This document shows positions 46,490-54,626 of a DNA stretch of 64,000 nucleotides, one piece after another. Origin of the DNA: DATKWD01 sp035529695 (GTDB lineage Bacteria > Actinomycetota > Acidimicrobiia > Acidimicrobiales > Salinilacustritrichaceae); NCBI GenBank assembly GCA_035529695.1, contig DATKWD010000061.1, forward strand, positions 1-64,000, given 5' to 3'. A program made the translations under genes and the position numbers. Below the pieces are notes generated by a model. It was not told the origin of the DNA and searched no databases. It saw only the letters and a list, made by a program, of their open reading frames with translations. How positions within the stretch are numbered: position 1 is the stretch's first letter; every line of letters starts with the position of its first letter.

Positions 46490-46512
46490 ACCCTAAACAG
46501 GGGGTGTGACAG
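46490..46512 (-). promoter_or_regulatory. Putative recA promoter, PafBC (RecA-NDp)-like
   Basis: On the bottom strand CTGTCACAC, an 8-bp spacer, then TAGGGT. The mycobacterial RecA-NDp/PafBC element is TTGTCRGTG-N8-TAnnnT; the spacing is identical and the TGTC core and -10 agree, but the 3' half of the upstream element differs. The -10 is about 63 bp from the recA start. Confidence 0.35.
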
Positions 46513-46550
46513 TTATGGGGACACGCCGCGAATGACACGAAGGTAACTTC

Positions 46551-46562
46551 GAACAACTGTTC
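46551..46562. promoter_or_regulatory. LexA box A upstream of recA
   Basis: GAACAACTGTTC, a perfect GAAC-N4-GTTC site (TCGAAC on the left side), 125 bp from the recA start and just past the stop codon of the MFS gene. Confidence 0.75.
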
Positions 46563-46564
46563 GG

Positions 46565-47740
46565 TCAAGCATCGAGACGAACAATTGTTCGTCTCCCGAG
46601 CAGCACGCCGATCGCGACGAGCATGGGCACGACCACCACCGCCACCGAGGCCCCGACCGAGAGGCGGGTGGCGGCCAGCGTGCCGACCAGCGCCGGCGCG
46701 ACGAGCGAGGCGACCCTCGAACCCGCCGTCAACGCCCCGAGTCCGGCTCCGCGGCGTCCCGGCCGCTGGGCCGCCTCGTCGTAGAGACGTGGGAACAGCG
46801 GCGCGATGCCGACACCGGCGACCACGAACGACAGGAGCGCCCACGAGGCCGAGTCGATCAGAGAAGCTCCTACGACTCCGACCGCCGCCACGGCGAGCGC
46901 CACGTGCAGAAGTCGATCGCGGCCGAGGCGAGCCTGGACGAAGTCGCCCGCGAACCGACTGACCGTCATCCCCCAGGTGAACGCGACGAAGCCGAGACCG
47001 GCGACACCGGCCGACGTCGCCAGATCGTCGGAGAACCGGAAGGCGGCCCAGTCGCTCGAGGTGATCTCGACGGCGAGCGCGAACCCGCCCAGCAGCGCGA
47101 AGACGAGCAGTGACCGGCTGCGGATCGCACCATCGCTCGCAGCCGCAGAAGTGGGGCGAGCCGCCTCGTCGGTCCGGAGCAGACCGGGTGCGACCACGAC
47201 GAGTGCCACGCTCAAGACGGCCGCTGAGACCAGCAGGTGCGTCTGGATCGACACTCCGCTCGCGGCGACCCGCGCCGAGGTGAGGCCTCCGATCACGGTG
47301 CCGAGGCTCCAGAGGCCATGGAGCCGGTTCATCACCGGCATCTCCCTGCGGGCGCTGATCCAGGAAGCCTGGAGATTCATGCCCGAGTCGACCACGAGGT
47401 CGAACGCCGATACGGCCGCGAGTCCGGCGAGCAACACGATGACGTGGTCGGCCACACCGATGAGCGCGAGACCCACGATCAGCCCGAACCCCCCGCCGAT
47501 GACGACCCTCCGAGTACCCAGGCGCTCGATCAGTGGACTGACGACTGCAGCCCCGGCTACCCCGAAGACCCCTGCCGCTGCGAGGACCAAGCCGATCTCG
47601 TCGACGCCCAGGGCGAGCCGGTCACGGATCTCCGGCAACCGCGGCACGAACGAGGCGGCGACGGCTCCGTTGACGAAGAACTGTCCGCCGACCGACAAGA
47701 GCGCGCGGCCGTCACCGGGCAGGGGGTGGGGGATCGCCAC
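46565..47740 (-). CDS. MFS transporter
   Basis: About 391 residues with roughly 12 hydrophobic segments and the MFS loop motif between helices 2 and 3 (PLIERLGTRRVV). GGQFFVNGAVAASFVPRLPEIRDRLAL at the N-terminus resembles the YfcJ/FucP-like carriers with sugars or metabolites as substrates; the cargo is unknown. GTG 47740 lies 19 bp after the cinA stop. The 3' end contains a LexA box serving recA. Confidence 0.8.
   Translation of the reverse strand: MAIPHPLPGDGRALLSVGGQFFVNGAVAASFVPRLPEIRDRLALGVDEIGLVLAAAGVFGVAGAAVVSPLIERLGTRRVVIGGGFGLIVGLALIGVADHVIVLLAGLAAVSAFDLVVDSGMNLQASWISARREMPVMNRLHGLWSLGTVIGGLTSARVAASGVSIQTHLLVSAAVLSVALVVVAPGLLRTDEAARPTSAAASDGAIRSRSLLVFALLGGFALAVEITSSDWAAFRFSDDLATSAGVAGLGFVAFTWGMTVSRFAGDFVQARLGRDRLLHVALAVAAVGVVGASLIDSASWALLSFVVAGVGIAPLFPRLYDEAAQRPGRRGAGLGALTAGSRVASLVAPALVGTLAATRLSVGASVAVVVVPMLVAIGVLLGRRTIVRLDA
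46579..46590. promoter_or_regulatory. LexA box B, inside the 3' end of the MFS gene
   Basis: GAACAATTGTTC with flanks CG/CG, fully palindromic. It lies 28 bp from box A and within the last codons of the upstream transporter gene, so the coding sequence there doubles as an operator. Confidence 0.7.
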
Positions 47741-47759
47741 GGTGATCGGCTCGCAGCGA

Positions 47760-48998
47760 TCAGGTCGTCTCGAGCAGCCGATGGCGCAGGTGGTCGAGCG
47801 CGCTGATGACCGCGAACTGCCGGATCCGTTCGCGGTCTCCCGGCAACCGCACCCGCAGCGTCTCGACTGCCCCGTCGACCGACGATCCGATCCACACCGT
47901 TCCGACGGGCTCGCCGTCCTGCTCGTCCGGGCCCGCCACCCCCGACAGTGCCAGTCCGACCTGGGCGCGAAGGGCTCGACACGCGCCGAGGGCCATCGCT
48001 CGAACTGCGGACTCGCTGACCACGGGGCCGTCGCCGACTCCGAGAAGCTCGCGCTTGACGTCGGAGGCATAGGAGACGATGCCGCCGCGGAACCAACGGC
48101 TCGCCCCCGCCACGGCGGTGATCCTGGCTCCGACGAGACCGCCGGTGAGCGATTCGGCGAGCGCGAGCGTCGAGCCACGCGCCACCAGCAGTTCGCCGAC
48201 GGCGTGTTCCATGGTCTCATCGTCGACTCCGAACACCAGCGCTCCGAGGGACTCGCGAATTCGGGCCTCCTCGAGATCGAGCACGCCGTCGGCCGTCGCG
48301 ACGTCGACCGCCTTGACCGTGAGCCGGACCTTCAGTCCTTCCCATCCGCTCGCGTTGAACGCAAGCGTGGCACTGCCCAGATCATCGAGGTCGGCGATCA
48401 CCTCGGCGAGGCGCTCGGCGAGACCCGACTCACTCTCGCCCCACGTCCGCAGCGTCCGCGACCGGATGACCGCATCGCGACCGAATCGACGGTGGATGTC
48501 GGGGATCACCTCGTCGGCGACGAGGATCTTCATCTCGCGAGGAACCCCCGGCACGGCGTAGATGACCTTGTCGCCAACCGGGCAGGCGAGGCCAGGAGCA
48601 GTGCCCGGCTGGGTGTCGAACGCGAAGCCGCCCCTCGGCACATCGGCCTGACGCTCGTTGTTGGGCGGCATCACGCGGTTGCGCGACGAGAACATCGCAG
48701 CGATCCGAGCGACCAGATCGGGATCGCGCTCGAGTTCGACCCCCATGACCTCGGCGACGGCCTCGCGGGTGATGTCGTCGTGGGTCGGACCGAGCCCCCC
48801 ACAGCAGATGACGATGTCGTTCTCGTCGAGCGCGCGGCGCAGCGCCGTGACCATGCGATCGTGGTTGTCGCCGACCTTTGTGTGACGGAACGAATCGACA
48901 CCGGCGTCTGCGAGATGTCGACCGATCCACGCCGAATTCGTGTCGACGATCTGCCCCAGCAAGAGCTCGGTTCCGATCGCGATCACCTCGGCCTGCAT
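47760..48998 (-). CDS. cinA: CinA family protein (nicotinamide-nucleotide amidohydrolase)
   Basis: 412 residues: an N-terminal MoaB/MogA-like domain (MQAEVIAIGTELLLGQ, GGLGPTHDDITRE) and a C-terminal PncC-type NMN deamidase domain (LALAESLTGGLVGARIT, GVAGPDEQ). It recycles nicotinamide mononucleotide and hydrolyses ADP-ribose in characterised members; the cinA-recA neighbourhood is conserved. ATG 48998 has TACGGT (49006-49011, bottom strand) 7 nt upstream. Divergent from the phosphatase-fold gene at 49066. Confidence 0.93.
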   Translation of the reverse strand: MQAEVIAIGTELLLGQIVDTNSAWIGRHLADAGVDSFRHTKVGDNHDRMVTALRRALDENDIVICCGGLGPTHDDITREAVAEVMGVELERDPDLVARIAAMFSSRNRVMPPNNERQADVPRGGFAFDTQPGTAPGLACPVGDKVIYAVPGVPREMKILVADEVIPDIHRRFGRDAVIRSRTLRTWGESESGLAERLAEVIADLDDLGSATLAFNASGWEGLKVRLTVKAVDVATADGVLDLEEARIRESLGALVFGVDDETMEHAVGELLVARGSTLALAESLTGGLVGARITAVAGASRWFRGGIVSYASDVKRELLGVGDGPVVSESAVRAMALGACRALRAQVGLALSGVAGPDEQDGEPVGTVWIGSSVDGAVETLRVRLPGDRERIRQFAVISALDHLRHRLLETT

Positions 48999-49065
48999 CG
49001 CGGCGACCGTATCGGGTGCGTCGACGCTCGCTGTGGCCGACCGTTGCCTCACGTAGCGTGGCCCG

Positions 49066-50625
49066 GTGCCGAAGCCCCGCTTGCTGTACCTCGGCCTCGA
49101 CGCGTGCGATTCGCCGACGGTCCTCGGCTGGATGCGCGACGGACTGCTGCCCTCACTCGCGGCGATCCGGTCGCGGAGTCTCGCCTTCCCCACGAAGGCG
49201 CCCTACGGCACCTTCGTGGGTTCGACGTGGCCGAGCTTCGCCACGGGCCGACGACCCGAACACCACGACCACTGGAACTGGATTCAGGTCGACCTCGACC
49301 ACACCGACCGCTACGTGTCGCCGAGGCAGCAGACCGGCGACGCGTTCTGGCGTCACCTCGACCGAGCGGGGCTGCGCGTGGCTGTCGCCGACGTGCCGCA
49401 CAGCCTCGCCCCTGCGAGTTTCGACGGCAGCTTCGTGTCGGAGTGGGGCGGCCACGACCGGCTCGAGGGCACCCAGTGGACCCCGACCGATCTGCTGACG
49501 AGGATGGGGGTCGGACCCCACCCGGTCGGTTGCCGCCCGGCCCCGGACGATTCGCTGCGCTTCGCCCCGTGCGATCCACACCACCGCTCTGGTCTGGTTC
49601 GCGACGCGACCGAGACGGCGGCGCTCGTCCACGACCTGCTCGTCGGCATCGAACGGAAGCAGACGATGATCGAGTTCCTCATCGACGGGGGTCACGACGT
49701 GGTGATCAGCGTCTTCGGCGAGTCCCACTGCGTGGGCCATCAGCTGTGGCACGTGCACGATGGAGACCACGATCGCCACGACCCCGAGGTGCTCGCGTCG
49801 CTTCCCGACGATCCGCTCCTGATGGTCTATCGACGGCTCGACGCCGCCGTCGGGGCGCTCGTCGATCGGGTCGGGCCCGGCACGACCGTGCTCGTCCACC
49901 TCAGCCATGGCATGCAGGCGCACCACGACGGCACCCACCTGCTCGATCCCCTGCTGTGGCGAATCGACCAGATCGACGCGTGCGCGACGCCCGGTCGGAT
50001 CAGCCAGGCGCTCGACCGTGTCCCGATCGAGCTACGGGGGCCCGCGCTGCCGATCGCCTACCGGTGGGCCGGCCGCAAGCCCGAGTCCACTGCGCCCGAC
50101 ACACCGCACGAACGCGCAGCTCGACGCTTCTACCAGCTGCACAACAACACCGTGGTCGGTGCCGTCCGCGTCAACCAGCAAGGCCGTGAGCAGCCCGGGG
50201 TCGTCGCCGCTGCCGACCGTCCGGAGCTTCTCGACCACCTCGAGCAACGACTCGCCTCGGTCATCAACCTCGCCAGCGGCGAGCCCGTCGTCGAGCGATG
50301 TGTTCGCGGCGACGACATCCACGAACGCCGTCCCGACGACCTGCTCCCCGATCTGTACGTCGAATGGAATCGCCGCACGCAGATCGAGCGGGTGTGGAGC
50401 CCCGAACTCGGCGTGGTGCGGGTGCCGTACCGCCACTGGCGGACCGGTGATCACCACGACGACGGCACGCTGTTCGTCGCCGGACCCGACGTCGAGCCTG
50501 GAGACGACGCCGAACCGATCGACCTGATCGACGTCCCCGTCTCGATCTGTGCGCGATTCGGCGTCGACCTTCCCGACGCGGACGGCGTGGCGATGGCCTG
50601 GGCCGAGGGGGTCGACGATGCGTGA
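49066..50625 (+). CDS. Alkaline-phosphatase-fold hydrolase with altered metal-site residues
   Basis: 519 residues. The N-terminus reads LYLGLDACDSPTV (first Asp) and the nucleophile region FVGSTWPSFATGRRPEHHDHW, typical of type I phosphodiesterase/AP-superfamily proteins. The later metal motifs are unusual: FGESHCVGHQLWH has Glu where Asp is common, and VHLSHGM lacks the Asp of the usual SDHGM. It may use different ligands or have changed chemistry. GTG 49066 is preceded by TAGCGT at 49054-49059 (6-nt gap). It overlaps the glycosyltransferase gene by 8 bp, so the two probably act on the same glycan or nucleotide-sugar product. Confidence 0.7.
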   Translation: MPKPRLLYLGLDACDSPTVLGWMRDGLLPSLAAIRSRSLAFPTKAPYGTFVGSTWPSFATGRRPEHHDHWNWIQVDLDHTDRYVSPRQQTGDAFWRHLDRAGLRVAVADVPHSLAPASFDGSFVSEWGGHDRLEGTQWTPTDLLTRMGVGPHPVGCRPAPDDSLRFAPCDPHHRSGLVRDATETAALVHDLLVGIERKQTMIEFLIDGGHDVVISVFGESHCVGHQLWHVHDGDHDRHDPEVLASLPDDPLLMVYRRLDAAVGALVDRVGPGTTVLVHLSHGMQAHHDGTHLLDPLLWRIDQIDACATPGRISQALDRVPIELRGPALPIAYRWAGRKPESTAPDTPHERAARRFYQLHNNTVVGAVRVNQQGREQPGVVAAADRPELLDHLEQRLASVINLASGEPVVERCVRGDDIHERRPDDLLPDLYVEWNRRTQIERVWSPELGVVRVPYRHWRTGDHHDDGTLFVAGPDVEPGDDAEPIDLIDVPVSICARFGVDLPDADGVAMAWAEGVDDA

Positions 50626-51487
50626 GCGCATCAGGGCGGCATCGGCTCGGGGACACATCGGTCAACGAATCAACCACGCAACCGAGCTCGCAGGGCGGGC
50701 CTGGCATCTGATCGACCACACGGCACGTCGGGCATCAGAGCTCGAGGGCCGGGTGACCCACCTCGAGCGCCTCGCATCGATCGAGGCGACCATGCGATGG
50801 ATCGAGCAGGCCACGGTGCCCCACGACGTCTTGGTCAGCGTCCTCACCGTGACCCGCAACCGCTCTGATCTCCTGCCCGAGGCCATCGCGAGCCTCCAAG
50901 CCCAGGCGTATCCCAACTGGGAGCTGATCCTGGTCGACGACGGGAGCAATCCCGAGCACGCCGCAGCGGCGTCGGCGATCACAGCTGCCGATTCGCGCAT
51001 CGTGGCGGTGGCACCAGCGGGTCGAGGTCTGGCTGCAGGGCGAAACACGGCACGCCGCGCGGCATCGGGGTCGCTGATCACCCACCTCGACGATGACAAC
51101 CTGATGCACCCGCTGTGGCTCAAGGCCGTGGTGTGGGGCTTCGGTCAGCGGCCCGACGTCGACATCTTCTGTGGTGCTCGACTGATCGACGACGTCGAAC
51201 GGGCCGCGGGGCTGAGCACGCCGGGGCTGCCGGCGGTCCAATTCGAAGAGGTCGATCACACCGTCCTCGAGCGGCGCATGCAGACCGACAGTGGGTCGAT
51301 CGCCCATCGTGCGTCGGTCGAGACGCGCTCGGACGAGCGGTTCGCCCGAAACGACGACTGGGACTGGCTCGCTCGGGCGACACGCACACATCCATACGCA
51401 TCGCTTCCGTGCATCGCGCAGACCTACCGCACCAACGCGGTCAACCGCTTGAGCGGCTCGGTCACCACCATCGCCGAGTCAGGCTGA
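50618..51487 (+). CDS. Family 2 glycosyltransferase
   Basis: 289 residues from ATG 50618, inside the end of the preceding gene. Residues ~1-60 are a charged helical/coiled-coil lead. The GT-A domain starts VLVSVLTVTRNRSDLL, with VDDGS for the nucleotide, the DDD metal motif in THLDDDN and an acidic RNDDWDWL acceptor region. It transfers a sugar from a nucleotide donor; the acceptor is unknown. Tail-to-tail overlap of 9 bp with pgsA. No other polysaccharide genes lie around it. Confidence 0.8.
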   Translation: MRERIRAASARGHIGQRINHATELAGRAWHLIDHTARRASELEGRVTHLERLASIEATMRWIEQATVPHDVLVSVLTVTRNRSDLLPEAIASLQAQAYPNWELILVDDGSNPEHAAAASAITAADSRIVAVAPAGRGLAAGRNTARRAASGSLITHLDDDNLMHPLWLKAVVWGFGQRPDVDIFCGARLIDDVERAAGLSTPGLPAVQFEEVDHTVLERRMQTDSGSIAHRASVETRSDERFARNDDWDWLARATRTHPYASLPCIAQTYRTNAVNRLSGSVTTIAESG

Positions 51488-52078
51488 GTCGGCCCGAGCC
51501 ATCGTCGAGGCGGCTGCTCTGCCGTCGAGGACGTAGTTGACGCCCGTGACCACCGTCAGGACGACGGCGACCCACAAGACGGCGTTGGGGATCCAGTCGG
51601 CCTCCTCCGCGGTCAGGGGGAGGAGGGCGAATCCGATCGCCACCTCCTGCACCACGGTCTTCACCTTGGCCCAGTAGCGAGCCTCGATTGCCAGCCCGCG
51701 CCGCCCGTAGTACGACCGCAAGGCCTGGATCCCGAGTTCGCGCACGGTGATGATCGCGACCGGCACCCACCAGAATCGATCCGCGGCCACCAAGGCCCAC
51801 GCAGTGCCGAGCACCAGCACCTTGTCGGCCAGCGGATCGAGGAACGCGCCCGACCGAGTCGTGCCGTACTTCCTCGCGAGGTGACCGTCGAAGCCGTCGC
51901 TGACCGCCAGCGTGATCCACAACGCGAGTGCGGGCCACGAATGGCCGTTGGTGACGATCATCCAGAGCAGGTAAGGCGTGATCACCAGGCGGGTGATCGT
52001 GAGCGCATTCGCCGGCGTTGCCAGGGCCGACGGACCAAAGGACAGGTGGTGCTCGGCCGACGACTCCGACATGGTCAT
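51479..52078 (-). CDS. pgsA: CDP-diacylglycerol-glycerol-3-phosphate 3-phosphatidyltransferase
   Basis: 199 residues with about five membrane segments and the full CDP-alcohol phosphatidyltransferase motif DGFDGHLARKYGTTRSGAFLDPLADK, holding the four metal-binding Asp. It makes phosphatidylglycerol phosphate. The ATG overlaps the rimO stop by 4 nt. The assignment to PG-P synthase rather than a PI or cardiolipin paralogue rests on position next to rimO and cinA, as in other actinobacteria. Confidence 0.88.
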   Translation of the reverse strand: MTMSESSAEHHLSFGPSALATPANALTITRLVITPYLLWMIVTNGHSWPALALWITLAVSDGFDGHLARKYGTTRSGAFLDPLADKVLVLGTAWALVAADRFWWVPVAIITVRELGIQALRSYYGRRGLAIEARYWAKVKTVVQEVAIGFALLPLTAEEADWIPNAVLWVAVVLTVVTGVNYVLDGRAAASTMARADSA

Positions 52079-53331
52079 CGCACTGCTTCGAGATCGGGCC
52101 CGAGTGCAGTCGTGATCGTGACCTTCGTGAACTCGCCCACGGGGAGGGCGGCATCGACGCTGATCACGCCATCGATCTCGGGGGCTTCGCGGCGGCTGCG
52201 CGCGCGTCCGGGACGGTCCACGAGCACTTCGACCCGCGAACCGACCAGTTCGTCACGTTTTGTCGCCGTGATGGCGTCTTGCATGTCGGTCAACTCGGCC
52301 AACCGCTCGAGCGTCAACCCGCGGGGCACTCGGTCGTCGAGCTCGGCGGCGTAGGTGCCCGACTCGGCCGAGTAGGCGAAGAAGCCGCACCAGTCGAGCT
52401 GAGCGGCATCGACGAAGTCGACCAGTTCGGCGTGGTCATCCTCGGTCTCGCCCGGGTATCCGACGATGAAGTTCGATCGAAAGGTGGCGTCGGGCTCCTG
52501 CAGGCGGATGTCGCCGATCCGATCGAGGAATCTCTGCCCGTCGCCCCATCGGCGCATGCGGCGCAGCAACGGGCGCGAGACGTGCTGCAGACTCAGGTCG
52601 AAGTACGGCACCCCGGTGGCGAGCACTGCCTCGACGAGCTCATCGGTCAGGTCGGAAGGGTAGAGGTACAGCAGGCGGACCCATTCGGTCCTGGCAGCCA
52701 CTGCTTCGACCAGACCGGCGATCTGGCGATCGCCGCGCCCCTGGTCACGGCCGAAACTCGCCAGGTCCTGCGCCACGAGCACGATCTCACGGGCGTCGAG
52801 CTGGTCGACCTCGTCGAGGATCGCAGCGATCGTCCGCGACCGCTGCGGGCCGCGAAAGCTCGGAATCGCGCAGAAGCCGCACTTGCGATCGCACCCCTCG
52901 GCCACCTTGACGTAGGCCCAGGGTTCGGTCGCCGCCGGTCTGGGGAGGTTGAGCAGATCGAACGCCGGCACCCGATCAGGCTTGGTGCCCAGGGTGACCG
53001 GCACCCCGAATCCACGCACCGCATCGACCTCGGGAAGCGCGTCGGCCAGCTCGGCTCCGTAACGCTCGGCCATGCAGCCCGTGACGATGAGCTCGGCGTC
53101 GGACCGCCGGTCGGCGTCGAGAGCGAGGATGGTGTCGATCGACTCCTGACGGGCCTCCTCGATGAACGCGCAGGTGTTGACGACCACCAGATCTGCCTCG
53201 TCGGCCGACGCGGCCGGCTGCATGCCGTCGGCGATCAACGTGCCGACGAGCTTGTCGGAATCGACCTGGTTCTTCGGGCACCCGAGGGTCTCGACCCAGT
53301 ACCGGGAGCCCGCTCGCGCCGCAGCTGCCAT
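52075..53331 (-). CDS. rimO: Ribosomal protein S12 methylthiotransferase
   Basis: About 418 residues. VETLGCPKNQVDSDKL, VNTCAFIEEA and VTGCMAERYG carry the N-terminal cluster cysteines; the radical-SAM motif is in GCDRKCGFCAIPSFRG, and a C-terminal TRAM domain follows. The CPKNQVDS signature separates RimO from MiaB. It methylthiolates Asp of S12. ATG 53331 is preferred because TAGGAT (53341-53346, bottom strand) lies 9 nt upstream; ATG 53337 would be only 3 nt from it. Confidence 0.93.
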   Translation of the reverse strand: MAAAARAGSRYWVETLGCPKNQVDSDKLVGTLIADGMQPAASADEADLVVVNTCAFIEEARQESIDTILALDADRRSDAELIVTGCMAERYGAELADALPEVDAVRGFGVPVTLGTKPDRVPAFDLLNLPRPAATEPWAYVKVAEGCDRKCGFCAIPSFRGPQRSRTIAAILDEVDQLDAREIVLVAQDLASFGRDQGRGDRQIAGLVEAVAARTEWVRLLYLYPSDLTDELVEAVLATGVPYFDLSLQHVSRPLLRRMRRWGDGQRFLDRIGDIRLQEPDATFRSNFIVGYPGETEDDHAELVDFVDAAQLDWCGFFAYSAESGTYAAELDDRVPRGLTLERLAELTDMQDAITATKRDELVGSRVEVLVDRPGRARSRREAPEIDGVISVDAALPVGEFTKVTITTALGPDLEAVR

Positions 53332-53471
53332 GGGCATTGCATCCTACGGACCGGCGGACGAACCAGGAGAACCTCACCACAGCCGTTCGGTCGAGGGTCT
53401 CGGCGGCGGCGACCGAGAGGGTGACCACCGCTCCGCTGCTGACCGCGTGCAAGGGCAGTACCCTCGCTGCG

Positions 53472-53984
53472 ATGCCGGGGCTCTCTGAGGTGGAGGTGCA
53501 GACGTTTCTCGACGAGCCAGGCCATCTCCTCCGCCTCGCCACGGTCGATGCCCACGGTTTCCCGAGGGTGGTGCCGATCTGGTTCATCTTCGAAGACGAT
53601 CGCATCTGGTTCACGCCCCGCCTGAAGTCGGCCTGGTGGCAAGACCTCCAGCACGACCGCCGAGTTGCGCTGACGATCGACGAGGACGAGTCCCCCTACC
53701 GGAAGGTCGCGCTGAGGAGCGAGGTCACGATCGAATTCGAGCCTGGCCAGGACGACGAGTGGCGTGACCTCTATCGGGCGATCGCCAAGCGATACACCGC
53801 CGACGAGTTCGCGCAGGCCTACGTCAACGCCACGATCGAGGAGCCACGGGCCCTCTTGTCGGTGCCTTGCGACGTGGCGGGTGTCACGACGTGGCGGATG
53901 CCGGTCGCCGGCGAGGACCCCGCAGGGGTCTGGGCCGATCGCTACTACCACCGCAAGCCCGACATCTCCGAGTGGGTTCCGTAG
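53472..53984 (+). CDS. Pyridoxamine 5'-phosphate oxidase-like FMN/F420-binding protein
   Basis: 170 residues, split-barrel fold: HLLRLATVDAHGFPRVVPIWF, then FTPRLKSAWWQDLQHDRRVALTIDEDE. This group includes F420-dependent reductases and FMN proteins of actinobacteria; the cofactor cannot be fixed by eye. ATG 53472 has TACCCT at 53459-53464, 7 nt upstream. Divergent from rimO with about 140 bp between. Confidence 0.8.
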   Translation: MPGLSEVEVQTFLDEPGHLLRLATVDAHGFPRVVPIWFIFEDDRIWFTPRLKSAWWQDLQHDRRVALTIDEDESPYRKVALRSEVTIEFEPGQDDEWRDLYRAIAKRYTADEFAQAYVNATIEEPRALLSVPCDVAGVTTWRMPVAGEDPAGVWADRYYHRKPDISEWVP

Positions 53985-53993
53985 CCGACACCC

Positions 53994-54347
53994 TCAGGCG
54001 GGCGCGCCGCCCATACCGCTGTCGTGCCCGAAGAGCCGGCCGCCCTCGGACCATCGGCGAAGCGAATCGAACGGGTAGATACCGGTGGAGTGGCCATCGT
54101 TCCACGTGACGTTGAGGCCCCATGCACCGTGCAGTTCCGCGGTCGAGATCTCGAGTGGGGTGGGGCTGCCCGGCAGGGGCCACACCTCGACGCCCTGGTC
54201 GCGGAACCCCCGGCACTGCGCGCACGGGCATGCCAGCCGGAGTCGCATGATGTCGAAGGTCGCCTCGTGGTCGTCGGCGAAGACGACCGTGACGGCGGTG
54301 TCCTTGTCGACGTCGATCGAGATCGGCTGGTTGCGGTCGGCGGTCAA
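53994..54347 (-). CDS. DUF971 (gamma-butyrobetaine hydroxylase N-terminal-like) protein
   Basis: 117 residues. FADDHEATFDIMRLRLACPCAQCRG, then LHGAWGLNVTWNDGHSTGIYPFDSLRRW, match the DUF971 domain; the closely spaced cysteines could bind Zn or Fe-S. The start is TTG 54347, whose bases overlap the stop of the upstream SMP-30 remnant (TTGA), so translation may depend on reading of that remnant. Confidence 0.8.
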   Translation of the reverse strand: MTADRNQPISIDVDKDTAVTVVFADDHEATFDIMRLRLACPCAQCRGFRDQGVEVWPLPGSPTPLEISTAELHGAWGLNVTWNDGHSTGIYPFDSLRRWSEGGRLFGHDSGMGGAPA

Positions 54348-54601
54348 GCGGTGAAGTTCAGCGCCAGGCCGGGACGCGGCCACTCGGCAGCCATGAGGTG
54401 ACCGACGCCCGACAGGGTGACGAACGCCGTCCGGCGATCGGGTCCGCCGAAACAGATGTTGGTGACCGAGAGGTCGGGGAACGGCGAGACCCGCGTGAGC
54501 GCCTGCCCCTGGATCTCGACGAAGAGCACCGATCCGTCGTCCATGGCGATGGGGCCCTCGGGAAACCGGAGGCCGTCGGCGATCAGGCGGGGTTCGCTCA
54601 T
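54344..54601 (-). pseudogene. Internally deleted SMP-30/gluconolactonase remnant
   Basis: 85 residues join an intact family N-terminus (RLIADGLRFPEGPIAMDDGSV, FVEIQGQALTRV) to an intact C-terminus (SVTNICFGGPDRRTAFVTLSG, then AEWPRPGLALNF). About 200 central residues, including most metal ligands of the six-bladed propeller, are missing, and the frame is kept. It cannot fold as a lactonase. Its stop overlaps the start of the DUF971 gene. Confidence 0.75.
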
Positions 54602-54626
54602 CGCGACTTCCTAGCACCGTGGCTGA

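Noticed and set aside
46806..50189. Very long open frame (over 1,100 codons) on the plus strand across cinA and the MFS gene
   Set aside because: It runs antisense to two clear genes and its translation is Arg/Pro/Ser-rich without domains; long antisense frames are normal at this GC content.
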